Position numbers and translations under genes: made by a program. Below, one piece after another: positions 51,530 to 62,220 of a stretch of DNA of 64,000 nt. The notes below the pieces were generated by a model. The model saw nothing but the letters and a program-made list of their open reading frames with translations. It made no database searches and had not been told where the DNA came from. The number at the start of each line of letters is the position of its first letter. Position 1 is the first letter of the stretch. The stretch is taken from positions 154,102,517 to 154,166,516 of the forward strand of contig NC_088099.1 of NCBI RefSeq assembly GCF_036370855.1. Reading direction: 5' to 3'. Origin of the DNA: Dromaius novaehollandiae (lineage: Eukaryota > Chordata > Aves > Casuariiformes > Dromaiidae).

Positions 51530-54500
51530 AGAGAAAAAAGTCTCACTGATAAAATTCTGCAAGTTTAATAAAAAGGTATTACGGTCCAGAAGAAAAACAA
51601 CTCCTTAGAAGTTCCATTTAGAAACAGGCTGGAGATGAGCTCAGACCATGGAGGAGAAAAGGTCTAAATGCCTGAAATGCAAGAAAAACTTTTAAATGGG
51701 GCTTACACTTTACTAGACACCAGAAAATCCAACCAGGAGGCACAAATCCATAGGAAACCAGGTTTCATTCGTTCCACTGCACAAGGAGCTCCTTGTTTGT
51801 ACAAAAGCAAGGATGACTTTCAATGCAGTTTCACTTTCCACCAATATTATTTATTCATACTGCACTATAAATGTGAATGGCATTTTGCCTTTCCTCCAGT
51901 GTTTCTGTCTTGAACTTAGTCTACAGGCCAAAATGTTGTCCTCAAATTCACTTGCTCCAGGAATGGTTCACTGTTAACTTGATACATGAAGCAGGTCTTT
52001 CCACTGAAGTTAGTCAGAATACACGCCTCTCCCTGCTGTGGCGTGATGAGAATTCTTAGGAGGGACTGATGCGAAGTCTTCTGCTCTGATCTCCGACCTT
52101 TGCCCAGGGCAACTCTGGAACAGTTAAGTCAAAACAATGAATATATTTAACTTATAAGCAACTTGTCTTCAGTGATATTTGGATCCTTCATCAAATGAAG
52201 CATACTGTTAAATATTTATTTGCAGAATGTTAGACATATTACCACCTCTTTCACAGAGGGAAAAAAAGCCCTTTCTCAAGAGAGGAACATATCCATTCTT
52301 AGACCGATAGACTCAGATTTCAAGGGAAGTGTGACACAGCCCCACATATTGACTTGAATGCTGCCTCTCTATGCAGGGGTCAATCCTGTCTTATGCTCAG
52401 TGCCTTCAAACAATTCGAGAAGTTGAAGACAAGTGTCATCTTGCCTGATGCTCAATACCATCCTGAACACAGGCTTTCTCAACTTCTTTGCTTACAAGTA
52501 AATAGAATTTTTGATCGGGCATTATTGTATTTTCTCACCTAGGTAATACAAAGGTTTGGTCAATTTGCAAAAGAAATGAAACTAGTGTGGTTGACATAGC
52601 AGAGGTTCTGTATTGTAATAATGCGGAATATTATTATAAATACATAGTATATTAATGAGTGCTTTTCTGATGTTCATTTCATTGCTCCGTCTTTACGCAG
52701 GTATTTTCACTGCTAGTTTGATATCAGAAGTAAATCTTTCCATGCCACTTACACTTTTTCTTCCTATGAACTACATTTCTGTTTGTTTTTGCAGCCACAG
52801 GGACTGATTCTCATTCATGAAGAAGAAAGTTTCTTCATATTGTTGTGTCACTTAAAACCATTCCAAGGCCCTTTTATATGGAAAGAGGCTATACAGTATT
52901 ACTAAGAATTCCAGCTATAGCATTTAAGTATTGGGAGCCCTAGCATGGAATATTTAAATATGTTCTAAATATATTGCTAGTGGGTTCCAATTAAGGCATG
53001 TGAGAAGTATAGTGTAGGCAGATCGGGTTATTCTTAATGTGTCTTAAACTTACCAAGATAAAGACGAGCTTCTCTCAGAATTAATTCAATAGCTTAACTG
53101 GCATAAAAGGCAAAGTACACTAGGCGCTTGGACTTTTCAGATATAATACTATGCCTGGACTAGGAAAAATGTGTGTTCTTACCTCATGCTAGGTTTAAAA
53201 AAAAAGGAAAAAAGAAAAAAACAGAATCCTAGTGAAGACCTGTTTTTCACATTTAAACAAACTGAGAACTTTTGGTAGGAGTTTGGGGATTATTAACTAC
53301 ATTATTAGAGTGTAGTAATATGCCTTCTGTCTTCACTTCATGCTAATTATTATAATCTTAACCAACATATGATAAAAATGCAGCTTTTTTGCCTAATGGA
53401 CACAAGGCCTCATAAAACAATAACTAGAAGTGCAGTTTTATCATTGTATAAACAGGAATAAAGTTTTTAGAAGAATATAGTGGTTTAACATCATAAATTC
53501 AACTTTCAGTTATCATTCAAGTGTTTAGGAAACCCTTAGTAAACTGAGCATTTATATTAAAAGTTATTCAGATTTTAGTTTTAGCAGAACATATGTAATT
53601 TCACCAGTGAAGGCTTATGTCACTTCTGACATGGAGATAGAAGTTCCTAAGTCATTTGGCAAAAATAAAACCGTTAACTAACTGATATATTAAGCCATAA
53701 ATATATATATAGCCACATATACCTGTAAGGAAAAGATGAAGGGAGAAGAAAAAGTCATCTTCTTCCATTTAGGATTTTCTAGTATTTAGTATTTTCATTT
53801 CTCCTTGTTTCTCAAAAAAAAAGAAGAGGCAAGACTAGTACTACTTCCTTTGGACTTATGGCTAGCCTTACAACAAAACAGGTTTCCATTAATGCTTATC
53901 TCCTAGCATTTATTTCAGCTGGTTGTTTAGGCTCCTTCTACAGCAATGAAGGCAGGTAGTTTCTCCAGAAAGTCTTCCTTCCTACTTGTGTTGGCTCTCT
54001 TGAGCCAGTACGAATTGCTCTCTGGGGTTCTTTAGCTTTCTTCACTGACTCCAGAGGAAGATCAAGCAACAAGCTTTAACTAAGCCTTTAAATGATCAGT
54101 TAAATGAGATGAAACCCCAGATGCAACCCCAGAACCTGAAGAGCAGAGGTAAAGAAGGTCTACTGACATAATAGCTTTATAGAGACATTCTTCGGGAAAA
54201 GGAAAGACGCTTTTCCAGTAAGAGGAAAAGCAGCTTTTTCTTTCCCCCACTCAAGTGGAAAAAAGTACACCATTTTTGACCCATCTTGAGGAATCAATTT
54301 TTTAAAGTAGCTTTTAAAAACTTATTTTGGTATTAATCCAAGAGCACTGCCTCAGTAAAATCAGATCATTCTTGTCTTATTTTGACCTTTAAAATGTTTT
54401 AGTAAGCTTTTATATATACATAAAGACAATGAACTCTGTTACAAAAAGGATCTTTTGAAATGCAAAACTGGAACATGCCTGAGTATTCCTGACCACCTCA

Positions 54501-54860
54501 AAAATGCTTTTATTTTTCTGAAACAAAATGTGGTAAAGAATCCATATTTGTAAACCTTGTTCATTAAGCCAAATAAACATTTTCCATTGGGAACTATTTT
54601 GCTTCGGCAAAAGAGAGACCTACAAGGCAGTTGGGCTCTGGGAGTTGAGCGGAAAGATGCAAGTCAGCCTATGGCACTTGCTTGGCTGGTTCTACAAGAT
54701 AATGTAAAGGACAATATTACATCAGAATCGAAAGGTTTGTTATTTCTTAAAAAGAGCAGATATTCAGGGAAACTATTTCCTCTCCTTCCAGGATACCCTC
54801 AGGTTCTGCCACTTTGACAAGACAGAAGGTAGAAAAGCAAGAAAAAAAGTTTTCAAAGCA
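51530..54860. other. gene-free stretch
   Basis: AT-rich unique DNA with A-rich simple sequence at 53.2 kb and short random frames. No element recognised. Confidence 0.5.
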
Positions 54861-55330
54861 AACTGGAAATGAGTGCCACAAGCAGGTGGCTGAGAAATGC
54901 ATTGTTGGTGGCATCTGAGCACCCCGGCCAGGCGGCCCAGTGAGCTATAAAGAGTTGATGCTTCAGAGAGAGCGTTGCCCCAGCCTCCAGTTCAAAAATC
55001 CTGCAAAGCAATGAAGGACTCAGGCCAGAGGGCTGGAAGGATACAATACAAAATGAAACAATAACTTGTCCAAGCACAGATCAGCCCTAAAAATTAAGAA
55101 AGCTGAGGTTTTACATAATTAAAGGTGTGGCTGCTCCAGAAAAGTACATGAGCCCAGGGGGATTAAGACTGGCCTACACCAAAAAGGGTTACTTAGTGAT
55201 AAATAACTCTTAGAAATGCTAATTATGTTATGCCCTAATGTTATTTACTGCCTAATATTGTTCAGTGTGACTCCTTTAATTAATCTACCTGACATTCTCA
55301 CTAACTCATTTCTTTTATCCTTTGCTGAGA
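54860..55330. promoter_or_regulatory. possible enhancer: T-box and homeodomain motifs
   Basis: A GC-richer left half with several CpGs grades into a block carrying AGGTGTG (55123-55129, T-box half site) and TTTAATTAAT (55275-55284, homeodomain). No repeat match; the one frame here (74 codons, minus strand, 54853-55077) has no domain. Regulatory role is inference from motif content. Confidence 0.25.
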
Positions 55331-57700
55331 TTAAAGGTGCTTTTTATCTTACTGCTTTTATGTTCATTCTTGGGTGAATTCACTATGAAATTAGATGCCC
55401 GCATGCATCTTGAGCACCTATAGCACTTACTTTCAGGGTTCACAACATGCTTACTGCCACATCTAATAGTACTGAAAGTTCTTGACGTTGCTGATCACTT
55501 TGAGACTGGTTTACCTGAAACAGGAAAGGAGTTCCTAAAATACAGCATTTCCCAATTTATAGAATCCCTCAGAGCATGTTTTTAGAGTTGTTCTTACACT
55601 AATATAAGAATCCCAGAGTTTTTTCATATAAAGCTTTCTCACTAGCCTCTCAGTCACTATGAGAAGCTATCTAGATAAATTACCCTGTAACTTTCCTTTG
55701 CTGGTCTGCCCAAAAACTCACAAACGCCCACATTATTCCTTCCCAAGACTAGTTTTACTCTCCTAGGATATCTTTGAACTGCTTTCAATTATTCTGACTG
55801 GTCAAGCTCTCCACTGAAAATGCTCCAGTTCCCTGAAGCAGATCCTCCTGATGACTTAAGCAAGAAATAAATATAATTATTTCACCTTATGGTAAATTGC
55901 TCATGATCAGCTCTGTGCTGCAAAGCAACTTCTTATGGCCCTTTATAATTGTGGTAGCTGGTTCACCAGCAACATTTTATCCTTAAACACAGACTCCAGG
56001 GCAGATTGAACAAACAACTTGTTTACAAACAGTTTAATGAGGAATAACTATGACGCACACAACTGTTTCGTTTCCCTCTGTGGATGCAAACAAGCTCACT
56101 TCCCAGTTTCTCTATGCAGATATCACCAGCAGATTCCTCTTTGGAGGCCTTTCAGTGAGTGACCCTGCAGCAAGAGAAACTCTCATCTCACTGATTTGCG
56201 TCTGCCGTCAAGTGCTCCGTGAGAGTGGGACAACAGGATTTTAACATAAAGCTGTATCTCTTTGAAAATATGTAGTGAATGTCACCTTTGGAGAATATTT
56301 TGGGATTGTCATCCCCTTGGGCGCTTAGTCGTTTACGGCTACACATATTTAAAATATACAGTGCAGAATGAAATTCACAAAATATAGATATCAAGCTACT
56401 TCTGTGACATTACAACTCTCCATGACTACCACCGTAACAACACCCAATATCCAAGTTATGAGGGGTAACAGGCCTAGCACAGTTTCTCGCTAAACTGATG
56501 ATGTCCGTTCTGAGGCCTATGAATACCAATCAAAGATGGGGCCTCGTTGGGAGATACTCATCAAACATATGTTCTGTCAATTTGATTGATCTCCGCTATT
56601 ATCATGTAATGATGAGACTCAGCAAAGCACAGACAGCAGCTCACAGTGTGATTCATTTGGTAATACCAGGTAGTACATAAGCTATGTCGATTACTGTATG
56701 AATTTTGGGGGGATAAAAGTGGAAATTAAGAGGTACTCTAGTGTCAAAATAGAGAAGGAACAAATGGGACACATGCCTGGCTGCCAGAGCTGGAATTCTG
56801 GTCCTAAATCCCTCAGCTTAGGAAATACTGGAAGTGCTATAGTTATATTTTATTGCTTACACTAACTGCCGCTATGTAAGATGGCTGTGACAAGGTAAAG
56901 GTGATAAATATAAAAGGCAGCTGAGCTATATTCCATTGATGTTTACTTATGCTTCCATAAAGCATTAAAATAAAACATGAATGGTTTGCATCCAATTTAG
57001 AAATGGGAACTAGAAGGGTAATCCCAAGGGGTTCTTTGAGCTGTTTTACTGAAGTATCCTGTTTTCTCTTGATCCCAACTTCATTTTTCACTTCTTGTCA
57101 TTCTTTTATTGCTACTGATACTTGAGTCTCAGCTAGAAGCAGCAGGATAAATGTGTAATGAGGAACAGTTTCACTGAATGCTGCTAATCATTATCATTGT
57201 GCTAAAAAGCTGTCCATCGCACAAATGTAGACATTATTAGGAGGAGAACAGTACCTCTGTGTGAGTGTGTGACGGTATAGCTACAACTTCTGAGATAAAT
57301 AAGAGAGTGAAAAATACATTAATAACCTTTTATTGTGCTAGTTTCTGTGCGGCATTTCACTCAACAGCATCAACGAACTAATGTTATACAAGTTAATGTT
57401 CTGGTAGGCTATACCAAGATGTTTCTCATTTTCTGTTTTGTTCCCTTAGAAAGAATAAATAACACTACTCTTATTTTTAGCTTTTCAACCCACTGCTACT
57501 CTATATCACTTGGAGACTTTGTCAATTTTTGTAACACTAGTCATTATCTTTACTAACTGAAGCATTTTAGAAGTTAACATAGCCAGGCACTGTAAACTGC
57601 TGCAGTCTTGACAAGTAGAACTAAAAAATATTGGCCTAGTTCATGGCTACAGCTCTTCCTGGGGCCATAGATGCTTGTCTTAGTTTCTGTGCTTTATACA
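55330..57700. other. gene-free stretch, possibly intronic
   Basis: No exon or repeat recognised. If the 57.7 kb exon is real, this is the 3' part of the intron before it. A usable pyrimidine tract is present immediately upstream of that exon. Confidence 0.45.
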
Positions 57701-57703
57701 CAG

Positions 57704-57837
57704 GAGATTAAAGACGCTATGACAGACAGAAAACAGCAGCTGCAACAAGCCCAGGCAAAAAGGATGAGGGACATTGCAAACCTAGGCAAACCCGCAGCCC
57801 CTATCAGCGTCGATTCAGCCTGGGCAGAGACCAAGAG
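57704..57837 (+). CDS. candidate internal coding exon, protein not recognised
   Basis: The best coding signal in the window. A pyrimidine-rich acceptor ending TTTATACACAG precedes GAGATTAAA, and the donor is AGAG|GTATGG. The 134-base exon encodes 44 residues plus two bases of an Arg/Ser codon. It starts EIKDAMTDRKQQLQQAQAKR, continues MRDIANLGKPAAP and ends ISVDSAWAETK. The first 28 residues form a charged, Gln-rich amphipathic helix; a Pro/Ala linker follows. The other two frames stop within a few codons, and an in-frame stop lies just upstream in the intron, so the start codon within the open frame is not a real start. Four CpGs fall within the exon in CpG-poor DNA, which suggests constraint. 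Looks like part of a coiled-coil or scaffold-type protein; no name is offered. Confidence 0.5.
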
Positions 57838-58768
57838 GTATGGCCCTCTCGCTGGGCAGAATTTGTATCACCTCACTTTTGCCACCTAAAATTTCTACAT
57901 CTCGTCTAAGTTTGTCATCTACATTTCCACTAAAGTTGGTAGAGAGGAACAGGCATCTGCAGGATGTGATTCACCACTTTCCATGACACGTGGAAAGAAC
58001 CAAATGGGCACTTTTGCAGTGTTATTCATCCCATTTGTTTTTCTCCTTTGAAGAAAGAGTGATTCTGAATAGCTACCTATGTAAAAAAGCTATCTAATCT
58101 CTTTTGCAGTTAGATAAGTACCACTTCAAGCATATCATTTTAAGAGGAAAAGGGAAGCTTGTAAGCTAGGCGGAGATCATTTCCAAAATTGAGAGATGAC
58201 CCTCTTTGATTTTTTCCCCTTATTCTTTCCTATAGAGAGCCTTCATTTACATGTAAGTAATGTACTGGTCTTTGTGCAGTTTAGGAATACCTTAAATATC
58301 AAAGGTAATGTAATTCAAAGAGTCCTGTTGAACAAGTGTGTTACTGTTACGAAGTTTCTCAGCCAATCAATTTGCAATGAGCACCTTACAGAGGGAACTC
58401 AGATGAGTCAGGGAATAGTCACATATATATATTGGCATTAAGAAAACAGCAGAAAGAGCTTTCTAATTATTCCTGGTGCACAATGTTGTGTTCTTGACAC
58501 ACCTGATCAGAGACATCATATTCTGAGGTTAACATTAGATTCAACAGTGTGTCCATTTGCAATAGGCATTTGGCTTCCAAAGACATGACCTAAGCAACTA
58601 GGCTTTGTTTGAGGGTCCCTCCATGAACATAGGGAAGGAAAATTGGAGGTTGTAGTACATCTTTCGTGCAGCCTCCTCACTCAGGGATGGACTCTCTGGC
58701 AGGTCGGTATAGTGAAGGGGCAAATTCAGCATCAGCCTTCTTTTTCCCACCATTGTCCTCTTATTGAA

Positions 58769-58798
58769 GAAAAAAAAAAGAAAAGAAAAGAAAGAAAG
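58769..58798. repeat. A/G simple repeat (GAAAA)n
   Basis: An A run followed by several GAAAA/GAAA units. Purine-only simple sequence. Confidence 0.9.
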
Positions 58799-59638
58799 CT
58801 TTACGTGGCTGCATAAGAAAGAGAGATGAAATCTGAAAAATCACCAAAGCTCAAGTAAGAGGTAAAATAGTTGTTTGAACTAATACTCATACACACAATG
58901 TCTATCCATTGCAAATGAAAATGCTTATCCTTCCCCGCCAAAATGATTTTCACTGAAGCTGGGTTCTCTTTGTCAAAAACTGAATGCTGGAAAATATTTG
59001 TCTTAAATAGTGAAAACCCAGTTTTTAAAAATATAATGAATGTGTAAAAACTGGTTTCCTGTTTTCATTTGTGGGAAATGTCAGCTTCAATGATAAATTG
59101 AAAACAACCCTTTTTTTTCTCCTTTACCGACTTTCCCATGAAAAACAAATGGTATTTTCCTTCAACTCTACTGGAAACAGAAATGTCAATAAAGAAAGCC
59201 TTCAGGCATCAGACTGGGTTTCTCTTCAAAAGCAGAAGGTTAATGAGCATATTGAGGATCATCAGGAACTCACAAGTCTTAGAGAACCTCAGATCCATCT
59301 GCTGGACTATTTGCTTGATGACTCACAGGAGGGTGAAAGGTTGAATTACCAGCTCCTTCATTCAAGACGATAGATAACATTTTCTAAGTCTTCCTGTACC
59401 AAAATGATTGATCTCTCCTACAACCAGACTCTGCATCTAGCTTTCAAGACACGAGAAATTCCCCAAAGCGTGAGGATGTAATCTAAATTTGTAGAAGGCT
59501 TCTCACTTACTATAGGTCAGAAATGTTATTGGTAGTATATAAAACAAGATATCATATTTGAGTGTGTCATCAAAGGATTTGTGTTGAAAAATTACTCCCC
59601 CAAATACTGCCTTGTTACAAAGGAGACAGTAACTCTTT

Positions 59639-59650
59639 CCCCCCCCCCCC
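59639..59650. repeat. poly-C run
   Basis: Twelve consecutive C, the longest C/G homopolymer in the window. Confidence 0.95.
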
Positions 59651-59762
59651 TTTATTCAGAATTATTCCTTGCTCTTCAAAAGTTTATTAAAAAAATGATA
59701 ATACTTATGATTCTCCATGCTCATGGCTAAAGGTAGACTTTTGGAAAGGAAATGGTAAATTA

Positions 59763-60030
59763 ATTGATCTTCATAATATCTTGCAAGGTAAGAAGCTCTC
59801 GCTTTGCCTGTTTTGTAGCTGGGGAAACATTTTTCATAACCACATTCACACTAAGAAGCATTATATGTCATAAATAGTACCATATTTGAACAATTACAGA
59901 AGTAGTAGCTGTACATGTAGTAAAAGATATGATCCATATTGAATAAAAGTGTCACTATCTGGTTCAGTGTGGTTAAGCAGTTTGTCTAACACCACACAGT
60001 CAATGCTAATGCTTGGATGAGAATTTGAGA
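59763..60030 (+). repeat. MIR-like ancient SINE, split by unrelated sequence
   Basis: The left part (about 59763-59832) has 'tcttcataatatcttgcaag', 'gtaagaagctct' and 'tgttttgtagctggggaaac', the MIR core order. The expected continuation ('gttaagtgacttgcc...ccacacagc') appears only at about 59972-60030 as 'ggttaagcagtttgtctaac', 'accacacagtcaatgctaat' and 'gagaatttgagag'. About 135 bases of unrelated DNA lie between, suggesting a later insertion that I cannot identify. Confidence 0.55.
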
Positions 60031-60421
60031 GTTTTACTGAAACTTTAGTGAATACTTGGATTAATGAATTTTAATTCTGCCTGTAAGATATGTAGCTGTT
60101 TAACAAATAGCTTAAATTCTGACTTTTAAAATACATTATTCATATTTTTTCCTCTCATTTTGTGTGTGGATGCAATGTTTTATATACAATAGAAATTTAG
60201 TAATATTGCCAAGGGTGCTATCTGGCTATAATTAGATCACAGTTAGTTTTGAGTGGCAGGTTTTTATTCCCTTTTTATCTGAGCTCTATTTTTAAGTCAC
60301 TGCTTTTTAAATAAAAATCTCAGTCTTTGTCTTAAATTGCAGGGTAAAGCTACCGTGCTAATCAATTAATAACATTTGTGATCATCAGGCAAATTGTTTT
60401 TCCTACACTGATTCTTATCAG

Positions 60422-60596
60422 GATCATTGTTCTGTATGTGTACCTGATTATTATCAGCCTGCAGGACTTGTCTGTGCAGAGACTGCAATGATATACTGTA
60501 GATCCTTAGCAGGCTGCAGTAACAAAGACTTACATGAAAGCTCTAAGCGCTGCTGGAGCACCACTATATGCAAGAGAAACCAGCTAAAATATCGCA
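60422..60596 (+). CDS. exon-like cysteine-rich segment, unknown
   Basis: Acceptor: a pyrimidine tract ending TTATCAG before GATCATTGT. Donor: CGCA|GTAAGA, close to consensus. The frame is open from 60362 to the stop after 60673. The predicted segment begins DHCSVCVPDYYQPAGLVC and includes SLAGCSNKDL, KRCWSTTICKR and NQLKYR: seven cysteines in 58 residues. The spacing loosely recalls secreted disulphide-rich modules but fits no family I can name. C4 and C5 are not spaced as in EGF repeats. Phase 0 entry does not follow the 57.7 kb exon, which leaves two bases over. Chance is quite possible. Confidence 0.2.
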
Positions 60597-60689
60597 GTAA
60601 GATTTCTTCATGTAATCTTAAATGCTCGAGAGACTTGGGAGACAATCTTCTGTGTCTGCACAAACTGACACAGTGAAAATCTCAGCAAA

Positions 60690-61140
60690 TAGTAATTTTC
60701 TAGATTTACTGCATGACAGGAACATCAGGTGGTAAGTTAAATAATGCAAGGCACAGAAATTGAGTAAAAATCTTCCTATGAGCCTGCTCATCACAGAAAT
60801 ATGAGCAGCTGCTCCCCACTGCAATTCTTATTTGCTTCTAAGCCTCCCCAGCTGGGATAAGTGAAAGCCTTATCACGGTCATTGACAATCTGACAGCATC
60901 TGAGATGTGGGATGAGTCACTCCCCTGTACGGCAGGCAGGAACAGAAACTTCCTTTGGAGGTATTGACAGCAGGCAGCATGTTTCTCACTTTAATTTCCC
61001 ATTACAGTGTACTGAGACTGCTGACAGAGAGTGCTTTACATCGGCACAGAGCGAGGCAGGATCACGCCCGTATCTCTTGCATTCCTCAGTGAAGGGTAAC
61101 ATAACGTCTGAGCCTGTGATCCTGCTCATGGCACAGGGGC
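60690..61140. promoter_or_regulatory. possible enhancer: paired GATA sites plus AP-1 site
   Basis: GATAAG (60856-60861) and CTTATC (60869-60874) form an inverted pair 7 bases apart. TGAGTCA (60913-60919), an AP-1/NFE2-type site, lies about 40 bases downstream. This arrangement is typical of blood-cell enhancers, although each motif is short. The block is unique and GC-richer than its surroundings. Function is inference. Confidence 0.3.
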
Positions 61141-61287
61141 TTTTCAAAAGACAAGCAAAGGGATCCTCCTAAAAGATAAATGATTGAGTAGTCTGAGACT
61201 GACACTGTCAAGGTCGGTGGTGACATTCCTGCACTTCACCCCATAAGTAACGCCATGAATATATGGGAAGGCAGTCACCAGTTTGGA

Positions 61288-61340
61288 CACTCGAGGGCCA
61301 GATTTGCAAGTGCTGAGCACCTTCATCTGGGGCCATATTT
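61288..61340. repeat. ancient amniote repeat fragment
   Basis: 'gagggccagatttgcaagtg' followed by 'ctgagcacc' and 'ctggggccatat' resembles the old '...ggccagattttcaaa ggtgctgagcacc...' repeat of turtles, crocodilians and birds. Short, diverged. Confidence 0.5.
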
Positions 61341-61613
61341 TTAAACTTGATCAGCTTACAGTGAGACATCTTGGCAGAGATGAGCAAGTTCAATATGGTC
61401 ACTCATACCAGTAAGGTATTTCATTGTGGATGCTGAATTCTTCTGAAAGCAGGACATTTACAGTGTGCAGGAATGCTTTAAAAATCACTTTTATGGCAGA
61501 CTAAAGAATTCCAAGTGTAGACAGAGGAATAGCTTACTATGGAGAAAAGAAAGGTAGCCGTACAAGTACAACTCATCTTTTAATATTTATTTGTATATTA
61601 ATTCCAAGACAGC

Positions 61614-61665
61614 AATGAGAAGAAAATAAAAGAAAAGAAAGGAAAAGAGGGAGAAAGGGAGAGAT
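61614..61665. repeat. purine-rich (GAAA/GGGA) tract
   Basis: About 50 bases with almost only A and G. Low-complexity sequence. Confidence 0.85.
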
Positions 61666-62191
61666 ACAGTAAGCAGAAGAGCAGTTTCTGTTGATAGTCA
61701 GACATATCTACTTCTTGTACAGGTGAACAAGGAGTATAAATGAGATGTTAAAAATTGCATGAGAAGACCAAGTCAGCAGCCCAACAACCCCTCTCTGTAA
61801 AGATGCTCAGTGACATACCTGGTACATAATCAACAGAGATTTCTTAAGGCTCAGTCTCAGCAGTTATTTAATGCCTCTGTAATCACAGTTCAAACAAAGC
61901 TGTCCTCCAAACCTTGCTGAATGTACTCAGCATCTAACAGGACGGATCCCTACATATACAGGAGATGTAAATATACCCGCGTACAAATGGAGACCTGATC
62001 CCTTTCTAATTTATAGCAGTAGCAAAAATCCTTCTGTGTTCAAGAAGTGCAGGATTGGGCCCAAAGAAAGAAATGTTTTTTAAATGATACTAAGTGGAAT
62101 GGTCTATGCAGCTGAACAAAATCATCCAGAGACTTTCACACGAATATACACAGCTGGCAGGCTCCTGTGCCATGAGAGATACCTACACCCA

Positions 62192-62220
62192 TGTGTGCAT
62201 GCGTGCATGTGTGTGTGTGT
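62192..62220. repeat. (TG)n-type microsatellite
   Basis: TGTG and TGCATGCG units ending in a pure (TG)n run, then GCACGCAC. Alternating purine-pyrimidine over about 35 bases, which is favourable for Z-DNA. Confidence 0.85.

Larger units (their letters stand above)
57840..60420. other. noncoding stretch between exon candidates
   Basis: AT-rich. The frame at 59071-59373 (100 codons) is protein-like in places, but a second frame is open across the same bases and it has no splice support. It also contains a poly-C run, an A/G-rich simple repeat and a split MIR-like element, listed separately. 58.93-59.11 kb is A/T low-complexity sequence that may be a worn repeat. Confidence 0.45.

Noticed and set aside
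59071-59373. 100-codon + strand frame with a protein-like C-terminal half
   Set aside because: A second frame is open over the same bases, there is no acceptor or donor in phase, and it follows low-complexity A/T sequence.
34638-60596. Joining the three exon-like segments into one gene
   Set aside because: Reading phases at the junctions do not match: the 34.6 kb segment leaves two bases while the 57.7 kb exon starts in phase 0, and the 57.7 kb exon leaves two bases while the 60.4 kb segment starts in phase 0.
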